In this document: in pieces, positions 55,924 to 64,000 of the stretch | Position numbering within the stretch: position 1 is the first letter of the stretch | Layout of the letters: each line of letters begins with the position of its first letter | Source of the DNA: CAWKEY01 sp963848675 | GTDB lineage: Bacteria > Pseudomonadota > Gammaproteobacteria > Methylococcales > Methylomonadaceae | Assembly: GCA_963848675.1 (NCBI GenBank) | Contig: CAWKEY010000024.1 | Span: 186,001-250,000 of the forward strand | Length of the DNA: 64,000 bases | Direction: 5' to 3' | Made by a program: the position numbers and the translations under genes | The notes under the pieces: generated by a model | What the model was told of the DNA's origin: nothing | Database searches by the model: none | Seen by the model: only the letters and a program-made list of their open reading frames with translations

Positions 55924-56424
55924 ATGGCTACAGTTACATTTCAAGGTAATCCAGTGCATACGTCGGGTGAGTTGCCGGCTATCGGCAGCAAAGCACCTGA
56001 ATTCACATTGGTGAACGGAAAGTTAGCGGATGTAACCTTGGCAAACTACGCTGGCAAAAGAAAAATCCTCAACATCGTTCCCAGCCTGGATACCCCTGTC
56101 TGCGCCGCTTCAACGCGTAAGTTCAACGAAAAATCATCCCGCCTGAACAACACCGTGGTGTTGGTGGTTTCTGCCGATCTACCTTTTGCACAAGGCCGTT
56201 TTTGTGAAGCCGAAGGCCTAAAGAACGTCATCCCCTTATCCACATTTCGTTCAAGTTTTGCCAATGACTACGGCGTTAATATTGTTGACAGCTTTCTGGC
56301 TGGTTTGACAGCCCGCGCCATCGTTATCATTGATGAGAGCGACAAAGTGATCTACACACAACTGGTCCATGAAGTCGCGAACGAGCCGGATTACGAAAGC
56401 GCATTAGCAAAGCTGTTAAACTGA
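55924..56424 (+). CDS. tpx: Thiol peroxidase
   Basis: 166 residues from ATG 55924 (the upstream start at 55912 adds four residues). Peroxidatic Cys60 in PSLDTPVCAAST and resolving Cys94 in GRFCEAEGL, the same positions as in E. coli Tpx. Reduces peroxides with thioredoxin. Stand-alone gene; the insertion sequence lies 63 bp after its stop. Confidence 0.96.
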   Translation: MATVTFQGNPVHTSGELPAIGSKAPEFTLVNGKLADVTLANYAGKRKILNIVPSLDTPVCAASTRKFNEKSSRLNNTVVLVVSADLPFAQGRFCEAEGLKNVIPLSTFRSSFANDYGVNIVDSFLAGLTARAIVIIDESDKVIYTQLVHEVANEPDYESALAKLLN

Positions 56425-56486
56425 AAGCCATTGATGGTAAGCTCACTACTCGCACGGATGCCGCATTCGTTTCAAGGCTCTATATA

Positions 56487-58396
56487 GTGCCTGACCGAAA
56501 AAGCCAAAAATAACCGCCCTCACAGCAAAAGGTGCCAAAATTCACGCGGAAGCTGGAAGGCTAACGGCTTTCTTGTGGTGCTTATCGACTAAAAAGCTTG
56601 CAATCCATCCGGCAGGGGCAAGCTCTCGGGATTCCGGACGCAGCTTGCCTGTCTTGCCGCAATACCGCGGTTAAAAAACTTAGGCGGCGAGCTTTTGCTG
56701 GCGCTGTCGTAGCCGCTCCCGCTCCTGAGCCAGACGCTCGCGTTCGGCGTCGCGCTTGATCTGGCCGATCTTTTGGAGGTTGCGCGACAGCACGGCCAGG
56801 GCGACATAGCGCTTGAAGCCGCCGATGCCGTGGTCTGGGCACTTGTCCAGACCGTGCACCTCCAGCGCGTTGATGCCGGACTCAACGGCCGAGTGCGCCT
56901 TCCGGGCGGCAACAAAGGCGCCATCGCGCTCACGCGCCTCATCGCTGGCAGACCACTTGCCTTTCTTGGGCAGGGTGACTTGGTCAAGCATCGCCTTAAG
57001 CCCGGTTTGGTTGGCGGGGCTGTGGAAGCCCTTGTCAAAGCTACAGGCCTTGAACGAGGGGAAGTGCTGTTGCGTTTCCTTGACGATGCTTACCGCGATC
57101 TGGTCGTCTGTTTGTTTTTCCATGACCTGATGGTGCAAGATGAAGCCCTCCTTGCTTTCCACCACCGCCACGCGCAGGCCTAACTCCACCGGCACCCCGG
57201 CTTTGCCCTTGACGATCCATTCGGTGTGCGGCTGGAACAGGGAGAAGACTTTCTCATCGTGCGGGATGACCTCACCCTTGAGCACGCGGCGCTCGATTTG
57301 GCCGATTTGGCGCTGGGCGTGGGCGATGAATTGCCGGGGCTTGGCTAGTTGCATTGCGCAGACGGCGTACTGGCTGGCCAGTTGCGCGACGGTCGCTTCG
57401 ACGCGCTTTAGGTGGGCGGCCGACAGGCTAATGAAGGTCTGGTGAGCCTTGGCGATCTGCTCGGCCTTGGCCTGCTGCTTGGCCGCGTCCTTGGAGGTGG
57501 AGTGTTTGAGCTTCTGGATGACGCGCATGGCTTTTCTGAGTTTCTTCAGGCAGTTCTTAAACTGCCGCCAGCCCTTCAGATCGTAGGTCTCGCTGAATTG
57601 CGCGCAAAGCTGGAGGAGCACCCGCATGGCATCGTACAGCAGGTTGACGTCGGTTGGAAAGTGCACGTCAGTCTCCACCACGAACGAGTCACAGCGGCCT
57701 GCGACGGGCGCGGGGCTGTTTTTTTTACCGAGCAGGGCATAGCCGGTCTCCACCACCGCCTGGTTGATGCGGGCCAGGATCTCCGGCGTGAACAAGGCGA
57801 GATTGTCCTTGAGCGTCTGTAGGGAGAATATCTTTTCGTCCCATTCGGCAATGCCAAGGATGAGCCGCAGGGTGCGGTGCTGGTTGGCCAACTCGTGGAT
57901 GCGGTCAAAGTCGGCGTTCAGGCACAGGCGCAAGCAACCCAGCACCAGGATGGTCCATTGGTTCATGCCAGGGCAGCCCAACTCGGCGGAGACCACTTTG
58001 GCCTGGCCGTCGACGACTTGCGTCGGCAGGATGTCCTTGATGATCTCGAAGACCTTGTCCCGCAAGCCATCGCTGCAATAGATGTGCTGGAGGCCGAGCA
58101 GGATCAGGGGGATGTCGTCCCGCGAGCGCACGTCGATCTGGATGTCGGCGATGTCGACTTGGCCGATGGTCTGTTGGCTTGGGAAGGTGTCTCTCATGAG
58201 TTTTCCCTGAGTTTTGGGTGGTTTGGCAGGGCCCGCCCTGTTGGTGTTGACGGGACGTTTTCTATTGTTATTGTTTTTCAATGGCTTGAAGGTTTTGGCC
58301 CGGCGCCGCTGGTTGGGTGCGGTCATCATCTTCATTATTGATATTATACTGCAAGCTGTTGTTATATAATAGCTATTTTACTTATCGGTCAGGCAC
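56487..58396. mobile_element. Insertion sequence, ~1.9 kb, with terminal repeats and TATATA target duplication
   Basis: The left end GTGCCTGACCGA (56487-56498) is the exact complement of the right end TCGGTCAGGCAC (58385-58396). Both are bordered by TATATA (56481-56486 and 58397-58402). TATATA is its own complement, so a 6-bp target duplication cannot be told from two more IR bases. One transposase gene on the minus strand fills most of it. It looks intact. Confidence 0.87.
56680..58197 (-). CDS. Transposase of the insertion sequence
   Basis: 505 residues from the ATG preceded by AGGGAAAAC. A further in-frame ATG 46 codons upstream lacks a ribosome site. DDE-type transposase; the block EKVFSLFQPHTEWIVKGKAG and the C-terminal AVESGINALEVHGLDKCPD resemble ISNCY-group (ISLdr1-like) transposases. 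I place it there from memory. The C-terminal tail is Arg/Glu/Gln-rich (ERERLRQRQQ). No frameshift or stop, so it may be active. Confidence 0.85.
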   Translation of the reverse strand: MRDTFPSQQTIGQVDIADIQIDVRSRDDIPLILLGLQHIYCSDGLRDKVFEIIKDILPTQVVDGQAKVVSAELGCPGMNQWTILVLGCLRLCLNADFDRIHELANQHRTLRLILGIAEWDEKIFSLQTLKDNLALFTPEILARINQAVVETGYALLGKKNSPAPVAGRCDSFVVETDVHFPTDVNLLYDAMRVLLQLCAQFSETYDLKGWRQFKNCLKKLRKAMRVIQKLKHSTSKDAAKQQAKAEQIAKAHQTFISLSAAHLKRVEATVAQLASQYAVCAMQLAKPRQFIAHAQRQIGQIERRVLKGEVIPHDEKVFSLFQPHTEWIVKGKAGVPVELGLRVAVVESKEGFILHHQVMEKQTDDQIAVSIVKETQQHFPSFKACSFDKGFHSPANQTGLKAMLDQVTLPKKGKWSASDEARERDGAFVAARKAHSAVESGINALEVHGLDKCPDHGIGGFKRYVALAVLSRNLQKIGQIKRDAERERLAQERERLRQRQQKLAA

Positions 58397-58402
58397 TATA
58401 TA

Positions 58403-59283
58403 AGTTCATTACTGATACGCAACGATTCTAAGTGAAACCAAATGAACCGGTTGTTTGTGAATTTTTTGTTAGCACTACCGCCTCAACTTCTTTAAGTTAA
58501 GCCAAGCTGCCAGAACGTCCGGGCTTTTCTAGCGCTTGATGTGCTGCAGGAAGCCCGGCGTCTTTGGTTTATTTCTGAATTGCAGACGTAAACGAACTCA
58601 AGTTGCCCTTGAGCATCTGCTACGCATAGTCTCTCTTCTATCCCGTCACTGTCGCCCTGCATCAACTGGGCGTGTTATGCCGGATGGGCTTTTTCGCAGC
58701 CGGCCGTAACCGGCTTTAATCTCAGCTGCTAAATTCTCCAAAACAGTAGCTAGCGGTGCCCAGTGCCGGTGCAAATTGTCTAGGATCTCCTTGACCCACA
58801 TACATTCACTCAGGAAAACTTCATCGGGAAGGGCGAAGATGCGCGAGCATCGACCCGTCCCTGGGTCTGGGGAGGTATGCGTCTTCTCGCAGACAACGGC
58901 GGGGCATTTTGTTTGCAGATGGTGAACAGGGAGGGGGCAATGGCAGCGGTTGCCGTCTTTCAGTTCTGCCGGTGGAACAGGCGCGATCGGCTATCAAATG
59001 AATCAGCAGCTCGCTGAGCCTTGAGAGCAAGCATCTTCAACTCGTTGTATATTCCATAACAGACTGATTCAAAGCATTTTTTTATGTTTTAACCTGGCCC
59101 TCCAGGCTGCGGACGTCGGCCTGATTTACATTTGTCTTGTAAATGCCTTTCTTGTCAACCCCTTCACAAAAAGCAAAACACGATTAGGTCAGCCTCTGTT
59201 TTCAGACCTTTTTCACAATATTTCAAATAGTCGCTCACTACCCTTTACTTCGATTACTTAATTTAGAAGCGAAGGAAACTATC
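58403..59283. other. Long intergenic region without recognised gene
   Basis: Nearly 900 bp beyond the insertion sequence. No frame is convincing; a GC-rich block (58820-59030) gives short frames on both strands with low-complexity residues and may be gene debris. A small hairpin AGCCGGCCGTAACCGGCT lies near 58698. Confidence 0.5.
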
Positions 59284-61263
59284 ATGAACATTGACTATTT
59301 GAACAATTTTGTGCGCAGGGCATGCTTGCGCTTTTTGCTGGTTGGACTCGCCCTGTTCTTAAATAGTGGCACTCTATTCGCAGCCAGCACGAACCTTGCC
59401 TGGGATCCCAGTTCGTCAGTGGGTGTGGGTGGTTATAAAGTATCTTACGGTACCAGCAGTGGCAGTTATACCTCAACCATTGATGTCGGTAACACGACCG
59501 CGCAGGCGGTCTCCGGCCTGCAAGAGGGTACTAAATACTATTTCGCGGTCAAGGCCTATGATTCAGCCAAGACCACCGAGAGCGCCTATTCCAATGAGAT
59601 CAATACAACCATACCGGTCGCGACGACGGCATTGACGGCGGATTTTACGGCGAGCAAAACCAGCGGTACTTATCCTATGGTGGTCAGTTTTACGCCGGTC
59701 ACCACTGGAGCAGTCACTGGCTACAATTGGAACTTTGGCGATAGCTCCATAGCGTCTTCTACCAGTCAGTATCCAACGGTAACCTACGCGAATCCGGGCA
59801 CGTATAACGTGAGCCTGACGGTAACCGGTTCCAGTGGCAGTGTTACAAAAACCAAGTCAAGCTTCATAATAGCGAGCGAGCCTCTCGTAGCCAATTATTC
59901 AGCGACCTCTACCTCCGGTGTTGCACCGGTAACGGTCAGTTTTACCGATACCTCGACAGGAAGTATTACCAGCCGGTCATGGAGCTTTGGCGATGGCACG
60001 ACCAGCACAGCTATTAATCCGAGTCACATCTACAGCGTGACTGGCTCCTACACAGCGAGTTTAACAGTCACAGGAACGGGCGGCAGCAATACCAAGACGG
60101 GTACTATCAGCGTGACCGCGCCTGCTGTTATCACCCCACCTCCTACAAGCAATAATAGTGGTTTGGTAGCAGCTTATGGCTTTGAGGAAACCAGTGGCAC
60201 GACTGTCACGGATGCCTCGGGTAATGGTAACCACGGCACTATCAATGAAGCCGCCAGAATCACCGCCGGTAAATTCGGCAAAGCCCTGCAATTCGATGGT
60301 ATCAATGACTGGGTTACTGCCAATGACAGCACGTCACTGGCGCTTTCAACCGGCATGACCTTAGAAGCATGGGTGTATCCACAGTCCCAGGCCAGTTGGA
60401 ACACTGTCATCATGAAGGAATCATCAGCAGGTTTGTCTTATGCCCTCTATGCCAACGATGATCGCAATCTGCCGGGTTCATATGTCAGTATCGGAAGTGA
60501 CCGTCCAGTCACTGGCACCAACGGGTTGCCTGTGAATCAATGGACTCACCTGGTATCAACCTATGATGGACAATACCAACGGCTTTATGTTAACGGCGTC
60601 GAGGTCGCCCAGAGCGCGCAAAGCGGCTTGTTTGACCAATCCACGGGCGTACTGCGCATCGGCGGCAACAGTGTCTGGGGCGAGTATTTCAAGGGCTATA
60701 TTGATGAGGTGCGGATCTACAATCGCGCATTGTCCGCGACGGAAGTTAGTAACAACTTAAAGACTGCAGTGAGTGCAACCTCTACTCCGCCGCAACTGAT
60801 CCTCGGTAACAACAACGAGGAACCTTGGAAAGATTTACAACCAAAGGGCGTAGCCCAAGCGTTCCAGGCGGTAGCTGCGAAATCCGGCTCAGTCACAGAA
60901 GTCAAGGTTTATCTGGACGCCAGTACAACCGCAACGAAACTGGTTGCCGGCATCTATAAGAACAATAACGGTCATCCCGGGGCTCGTATCACTCAAGCTA
61001 CAGCTACTTTGAGTCAGTCCGAGCTTGGCGCATGGAAGTCGGTCGTGATTCCCGCAGCCGCGGTTACCGCTGGCCAAACCTATTGGATTGCGATACTCGG
61101 AACGAACGGGCAAATCGGCTTCCGGGACCAAGTAGGATCGGGAACAGGTATCCTGGAAAGAAGTTACTCTAGCAGCCTGACAAGCTTACCCAGTACCTGG
61201 AGAACTTCAACTAACGGATATAAAACCAATGCGAACATGTCAATCTATGGCACTGGGAAGTAA
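59284..61263 (+). CDS. Secreted multidomain protein: Fn3, two PKD and a LamG-type domain
   Basis: 659 residues, GAAGCGAAGGAAAC before the ATG. A signal peptide (RFLLVGLALFLNSGTLFAAS) precedes a fibronectin-III domain (about 35-110). Two PKD domains follow (about 115-200 and 200-280, with NWNFGDSS and SWSFGDGTTS). A concanavalin/LamG jelly roll (about 285-490) has LEAWVYPQ, WTHLVSTYDGQYQRLYVNGV and YIDEVRIYNRALSATEV. The last ~165 residues (AQAFQAVAAKSGSVTEVKVY...ERSYSS) form an unnamed beta domain. No enzyme motif and no sorting signal (PEP-CTERM or LPXTG). Likely an extracellular adhesion or polysaccharide-binding protein; substrate unknown. Confidence 0.85.
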   Translation: MNIDYLNNFVRRACLRFLLVGLALFLNSGTLFAASTNLAWDPSSSVGVGGYKVSYGTSSGSYTSTIDVGNTTAQAVSGLQEGTKYYFAVKAYDSAKTTESAYSNEINTTIPVATTALTADFTASKTSGTYPMVVSFTPVTTGAVTGYNWNFGDSSIASSTSQYPTVTYANPGTYNVSLTVTGSSGSVTKTKSSFIIASEPLVANYSATSTSGVAPVTVSFTDTSTGSITSRSWSFGDGTTSTAINPSHIYSVTGSYTASLTVTGTGGSNTKTGTISVTAPAVITPPPTSNNSGLVAAYGFEETSGTTVTDASGNGNHGTINEAARITAGKFGKALQFDGINDWVTANDSTSLALSTGMTLEAWVYPQSQASWNTVIMKESSAGLSYALYANDDRNLPGSYVSIGSDRPVTGTNGLPVNQWTHLVSTYDGQYQRLYVNGVEVAQSAQSGLFDQSTGVLRIGGNSVWGEYFKGYIDEVRIYNRALSATEVSNNLKTAVSATSTPPQLILGNNNEEPWKDLQPKGVAQAFQAVAAKSGSVTEVKVYLDASTTATKLVAGIYKNNNGHPGARITQATATLSQSELGAWKSVVIPAAAVTAGQTYWIAILGTNGQIGFRDQVGSGTGILERSYSSSLTSLPSTWRTSTNGYKTNANMSIYGTGK

Positions 61264-61785
61264 TCACCAATCACTGGCCTGATAAAGGTCTTCGTCCGGA
61301 GCTGGCTGCGCATTGGGCATGGCCAGCTCCATTTTCATTTGTAATGGCGCCCGTTCGGTGGGCAATTGGTATTTCGTGGTAACGCAATAACAACAAAGCT
61401 TGCGCGATTTTCAAAATTAAACAGGTGCCGTCCTTGTTGTCAGGACGCAGCTCACACCACCTTGCTACACCAATCATCTTTTATCTGTTGCCCCGATGGC
61501 AAACTTGGGACGTTACGAATTTCAGCCATCCAACTACGCCACATTTTATAACAAGGGGACCCTAGCTTCCCTGAGAGAGATATTTTCGAAGGAAATGTTT
61601 GAATAAGGGGGCGTCATTTAAGGCGGGGCCCTTGTTTGAGATTATAATAGCCGCGTCTATTGACAGTAAAAACTGCGCCGTAGTCGAAATAGTACTTATC
61701 AATCAATATACTACTGTGTGCTTTTTTTTCAAAAATGCAGGCCAATAATAATTTTAATCAAGTCTGACCCTGATTAGGAGGGGTG
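61264..61785. other. Intergenic region before the adenosyltransferase gene
   Basis: About 520 bp. On the minus strand a 68-codon frame (MIGVARWCELRPDNKDG...) has no recognised family and no ribosome site, so it is probably remnant or chance. I found no cobalamin riboswitch B12 box before cobO. Confidence 0.45.
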
Positions 61786-62322
61786 ATGAAATCCAGAGAT
61801 AGACGGCGGGGGCTGGTGGTCGTGAATACCGGTGAAGGCAAGGGCAAGTCGTCCAGTGCTTTGGGGATGGTCTTTCGTGCTGCGGGCTGGGGTATGCAGG
61901 TGTGTGTTATTCAGTATATCAAGGGTCAATGGCAGACCGGTGAGCAAAAAGCGGCCGAGCGCTTTGATAATATCGAATGGCATGCCTTGGGGGATGGCTT
62001 TACCTGGGACACCAAAAATCCGCAGCAGGATATTAAAACCAGCCGGGAGATTTGGGAGCTCAGTAAACAGAAGATACTGTCTGGCCAGTTCGATGTGGTG
62101 CTGCTGGATGAAATCAATTATTGTTGTGGCTATAACTGGATTTCAGGCCAGGAAATCGCTGATTTTATCGCTAATGAAAAACCGTCCTGGCTGCATTTAA
62201 TTCTGACCGGTCGTAACGCGCCGCCGGAGGTTATAGAAATTGCCGATACCATGACCGAAATGACCAAAATCAAACACGCTTATGAAAAGGGCATCAAGGC
62301 CGAACAGGGTATCGAGTTTTAA
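61786..62322 (+). CDS. cobO: Corrinoid adenosyltransferase (CobO/BtuR type)
   Basis: 178 residues from the ATG behind AGGAGGGGTG. P-loop NTGEGKGKSSS (14-24), VCVIQYIKGQW, and VVLLDEINYCCGYNWIS are the CobA/CobO/BtuR blocks. It transfers adenosyl to cobalt in corrinoids, making adenosylcobalamin. No cobalamin operon is adjacent. A dispersed repeat follows. Confidence 0.95.
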   Translation: MKSRDRRRGLVVVNTGEGKGKSSSALGMVFRAAGWGMQVCVIQYIKGQWQTGEQKAAERFDNIEWHALGDGFTWDTKNPQQDIKTSREIWELSKQKILSGQFDVVLLDEINYCCGYNWISGQEIADFIANEKPSWLHLILTGRNAPPEVIEIADTMTEMTKIKHAYEKGIKAEQGIEF

Positions 62323-62397
62323 TGCCGATCAGTTAAGTCTTAACTTATCGGCAGGTTCGATTTTATCAGATGGCAGGCGCGTAAATATTCAGGGCCC

Positions 62398-62479
62398 TGT
62401 CATTCCGAGCAGAGCGAGGAATCTTAAGTCTGAACAGTGTCGCCAGCGCTTAAGATTTCTCCCTGTGGTCGAAATGACA
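62398..62479. repeat. TGTCATTCCGAGC-type inverted repeat
   Basis: TGTCATTCCGAGC...GAATCTTAAG and CTTAAGATTTCTC...CGAAATGACA. A well-known dispersed bacterial repeat, here between convergent genes. Confidence 0.85.
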
Positions 62480-62506
62480 AAGGGTTTGCGAGAAAACGCT
62501 GAAGTG

Positions 62507-64000
62507 TTACGCAGGGGCTTTTTTACAAGCGTTAGCCCATAGCGGTATGGCGAGTATCACCAAACTGGCCAGCCAAAGCAGCAGTTGGCAATTGATCAGG
62601 GTGTAGACCAGCGCTGACCAAAGACTGTCGCCCAGTTGTGGATGAGCTTCTACAAAATCGCGGCCGGAGGTGAAGGCGTAGGTTTCACCGGCAATAACGG
62701 CCAATGCCATAAAGCCCAGCGCATAGCCGGCTGCTCTGAGCGGCAATGCGATCAGGACTGCGGCGATTATCATTGCCCAGCCCAACAGTTGGCCCTGGTT
62801 TCTGGTGAACATGAACGCAGTCCATGCTCTGTCGGCCAGCAGCGGGTAAGCGTTGATGTAATTGATGCCGGACATGACGATGACCGATTCTGCAACAACC
62901 AGCACCAAGCCGATAGCACCAAGTGTGTAGCAAATAATTTTGGCGCGTTGGCAGGAAAAGGGCGCTGCGCCCATCAATGCGTTGAATTCCAGTGCATTTG
63001 CCGCATTCCTGCCGGTTGAAAAATAATGAATAAGCATCAGACCCAGCACGCCGGCGACAGCGATACTGGTCAGCGGATAAGGCATACTTAGATAGCGTCC
63101 GTTTAGACTGAGGCCGATTGATTTATAGATGGCAAGGGCCGCAAATGCCAGATACAGATAGCGCAACCAGAGGCTCAGCACGGGGCTGCTGTCTTGCGAG
63201 TTTAACAAATCGAGTGCACGGCGCAGCAGCAAACCGCCCAGGGCTGCACTGAGGCCAACTATAAACACAGCATGTATGCGTTCCATAGTGCTGTAGCTGG
63301 TGTACCATAAATCGCCGACCTGATTGACCAGTAAGCCGCTGAGCAGCTGCGCGAAGCCGATAAAGCCAGCCAGACGCTGCCAGGAGGCAGGTAGGCGCGG
63401 AGCATGAGCCAGGACTACTAGCAGCATCAGTAAACCAGCATACATTACGTGTTGCGGCCAATGCGTATTTTCCGTCACTTTTCCGGTCAGCGGGAATACC
63501 GCTTCGCGATCAGCCGAATAAAGTCCCCAGTTGGCGCCGACGACGCCTTCCAGGTTGCTTTTCCAGGGCTGGTTAAAGGCTTCCACGATGTTGTAATCGA
63601 AGCCGTTTTTGTTGGCCAGCTGCACCAGCGAGCGGATGAATTTGGCTTCGTTGACCACGCTGGGAACGGCGTCACCGCGCTGGCGTCCTGCGCTAGGCCA
63701 GCCCGATTCGCCGATTAAAATAGGTTTGTCGGGATAGGCCTCGCGTATTTTCCGATAATTCCTTTCTATATGGGCAGCGGTTTGTTCTATGTTGAGCGGC
63801 TCGTCTTCCCAGTAAGGCAGGATATGCACGGTGATGAAGTCGACTTCCTTGGCGATTTGCGGGTATTTCATATAAAACGACCAGACATCGGCATAGGAGA
63901 CCGGTTGTTTGACCGCCTGTTTGACCTGGCGGATATATTGCAGCAGCTGTTCAGGTTCCAGTTCACCGCGCAGCAGGACTTCGTTGCCGACAATGACGCG
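62507..64000 (-). CDS. GH17-type beta-1,3-glucan enzyme with C-terminal membrane region (partial)
   Basis: 497 residues visible; the start lies beyond the window. The first ~190 residues have GH17 sequence: VIVGNEVLLRGEL, with the acid/base Glu, and DKPILIGESGWPSAG with the nucleophile Glu. About eight to ten membrane helices follow. Such GH17-membrane proteins occur beside glycosyltransferases making cyclic or linear beta-glucans (NdvB/NdvC-like). It may trim or transfer glucans in the periplasm. Whether a glycosyltransferase domain precedes it cannot be seen. Confidence 0.82.
   Translation of the reverse strand, partial: RVIVGNEVLLRGELEPEQLLQYIRQVKQAVKQPVSYADVWSFYMKYPQIAKEVDFITVHILPYWEDEPLNIEQTAAHIERNYRKIREAYPDKPILIGESGWPSAGRQRGDAVPSVVNEAKFIRSLVQLANKNGFDYNIVEAFNQPWKSNLEGVVGANWGLYSADREAVFPLTGKVTENTHWPQHVMYAGLLMLLVVLAHAPRLPASWQRLAGFIGFAQLLSGLLVNQVGDLWYTSYSTMERIHAVFIVGLSAALGGLLLRRALDLLNSQDSSPVLSLWLRYLYLAFAALAIYKSIGLSLNGRYLSMPYPLTSIAVAGVLGLMLIHYFSTGRNAANALEFNALMGAAPFSCQRAKIICYTLGAIGLVLVVAESVIVMSGINYINAYPLLADRAWTAFMFTRNQGQLLGWAMIIAAVLIALPLRAAGYALGFMALAVIAGETYAFTSGRDFVEAHPQLGDSLWSALVYTLINCQLLLWLASLVILAIPLWANACKKAPA

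Noticed and set aside
57412..57822. Plus-strand frames within the insertion sequence
   Set aside because: Antisense to the transposase and low in recognisable sequence.
58821..59030. 69-codon minus-strand frame beyond the insertion sequence
   Set aside because: Low-complexity Pro/Arg-rich product, no ribosome site, no family.
61264..61785. Cobalamin riboswitch before cobO
   Set aside because: No B12 box or GCCACTG-type element could be found in the leader.

Overview
The window reads as a stretch of a gammaproteobacterial chromosome with mid-range GC, probably from a type I (Methylococcales-like) methanotroph. The support is gene order (tgt-yajC-secD-secF; ndk-rlmN-pilF-hisS-yfgM-bamB-der), RcnB-like and membrane cytochrome c proteins, and a very large protein that may be a pyrophosphate-type PEP carboxykinase. 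No methane or methanol oxidation gene lies here, so the methanotroph placement is inference. I see no rRNA, tRNA or CRISPR array.

Layout. 1-7.4 kb: the end of an RND efflux pump, a 1156-residue protein (candidate PPi-PEPCK), a structured non-coding stretch, a membrane cytochrome c and a glycine-zipper protein. 7.4-12.1 kb: a frameshifted AspT/YidE-type transporter, a DUF2721 protein and a second-type EF-G. 12.8-29.2 kb, minus strand: a complete nitrate assimilation region. It holds an ABC nitrate transporter (nrtA, nrtB, and an nrtC/D-like protein with two ATPase domains), an outer-membrane porin, nirB, nirD, a PhzF-type protein, an FAD electron-transfer subunit and molybdenum nitrate reductase nasA. 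The nasS-nasT sensor/antiterminator pair lies upstream. The leader before nrtA carries NtrC-like sites, a GG-N10-GC sigma-54 promoter, two hexaloop hairpins and an intrinsic terminator. nasS has its own sigma-54 and NtrC-like sites. Nitrate would enter by the porin and ABC system, be reduced by NasA and then NirBD, with nitrogen limitation (NtrC) and nitrate (NasS/NasT) as two gates.

29-44 kb: ABC-F protein YbiT, a frameshifted NYN protein, ppnP, moaA, yjdF, a vapBC pair, an AT-rich orphan gene, an nadK-recN-agmatine deiminase operon, a four-PAS/PP2C signalling protein and small secreted proteins. 44-56 kb: conserved housekeeping operons (Tgt/Sec; Ndk to Der) and tpx. 56.5-58.4 kb: an intact insertion sequence with a TATATA target duplication. 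59-64 kb: a secreted Fn3/PKD/LamG protein, corrinoid adenosyltransferase and the end of a GH17 membrane protein running off the window.

Dispersed palindromic repeats occur throughout, several inside the nitrate region. Two genes (7.4-9.1 kb and 30.9-31.4 kb) need frameshifts to be restored; these could be real decay or sequence errors.
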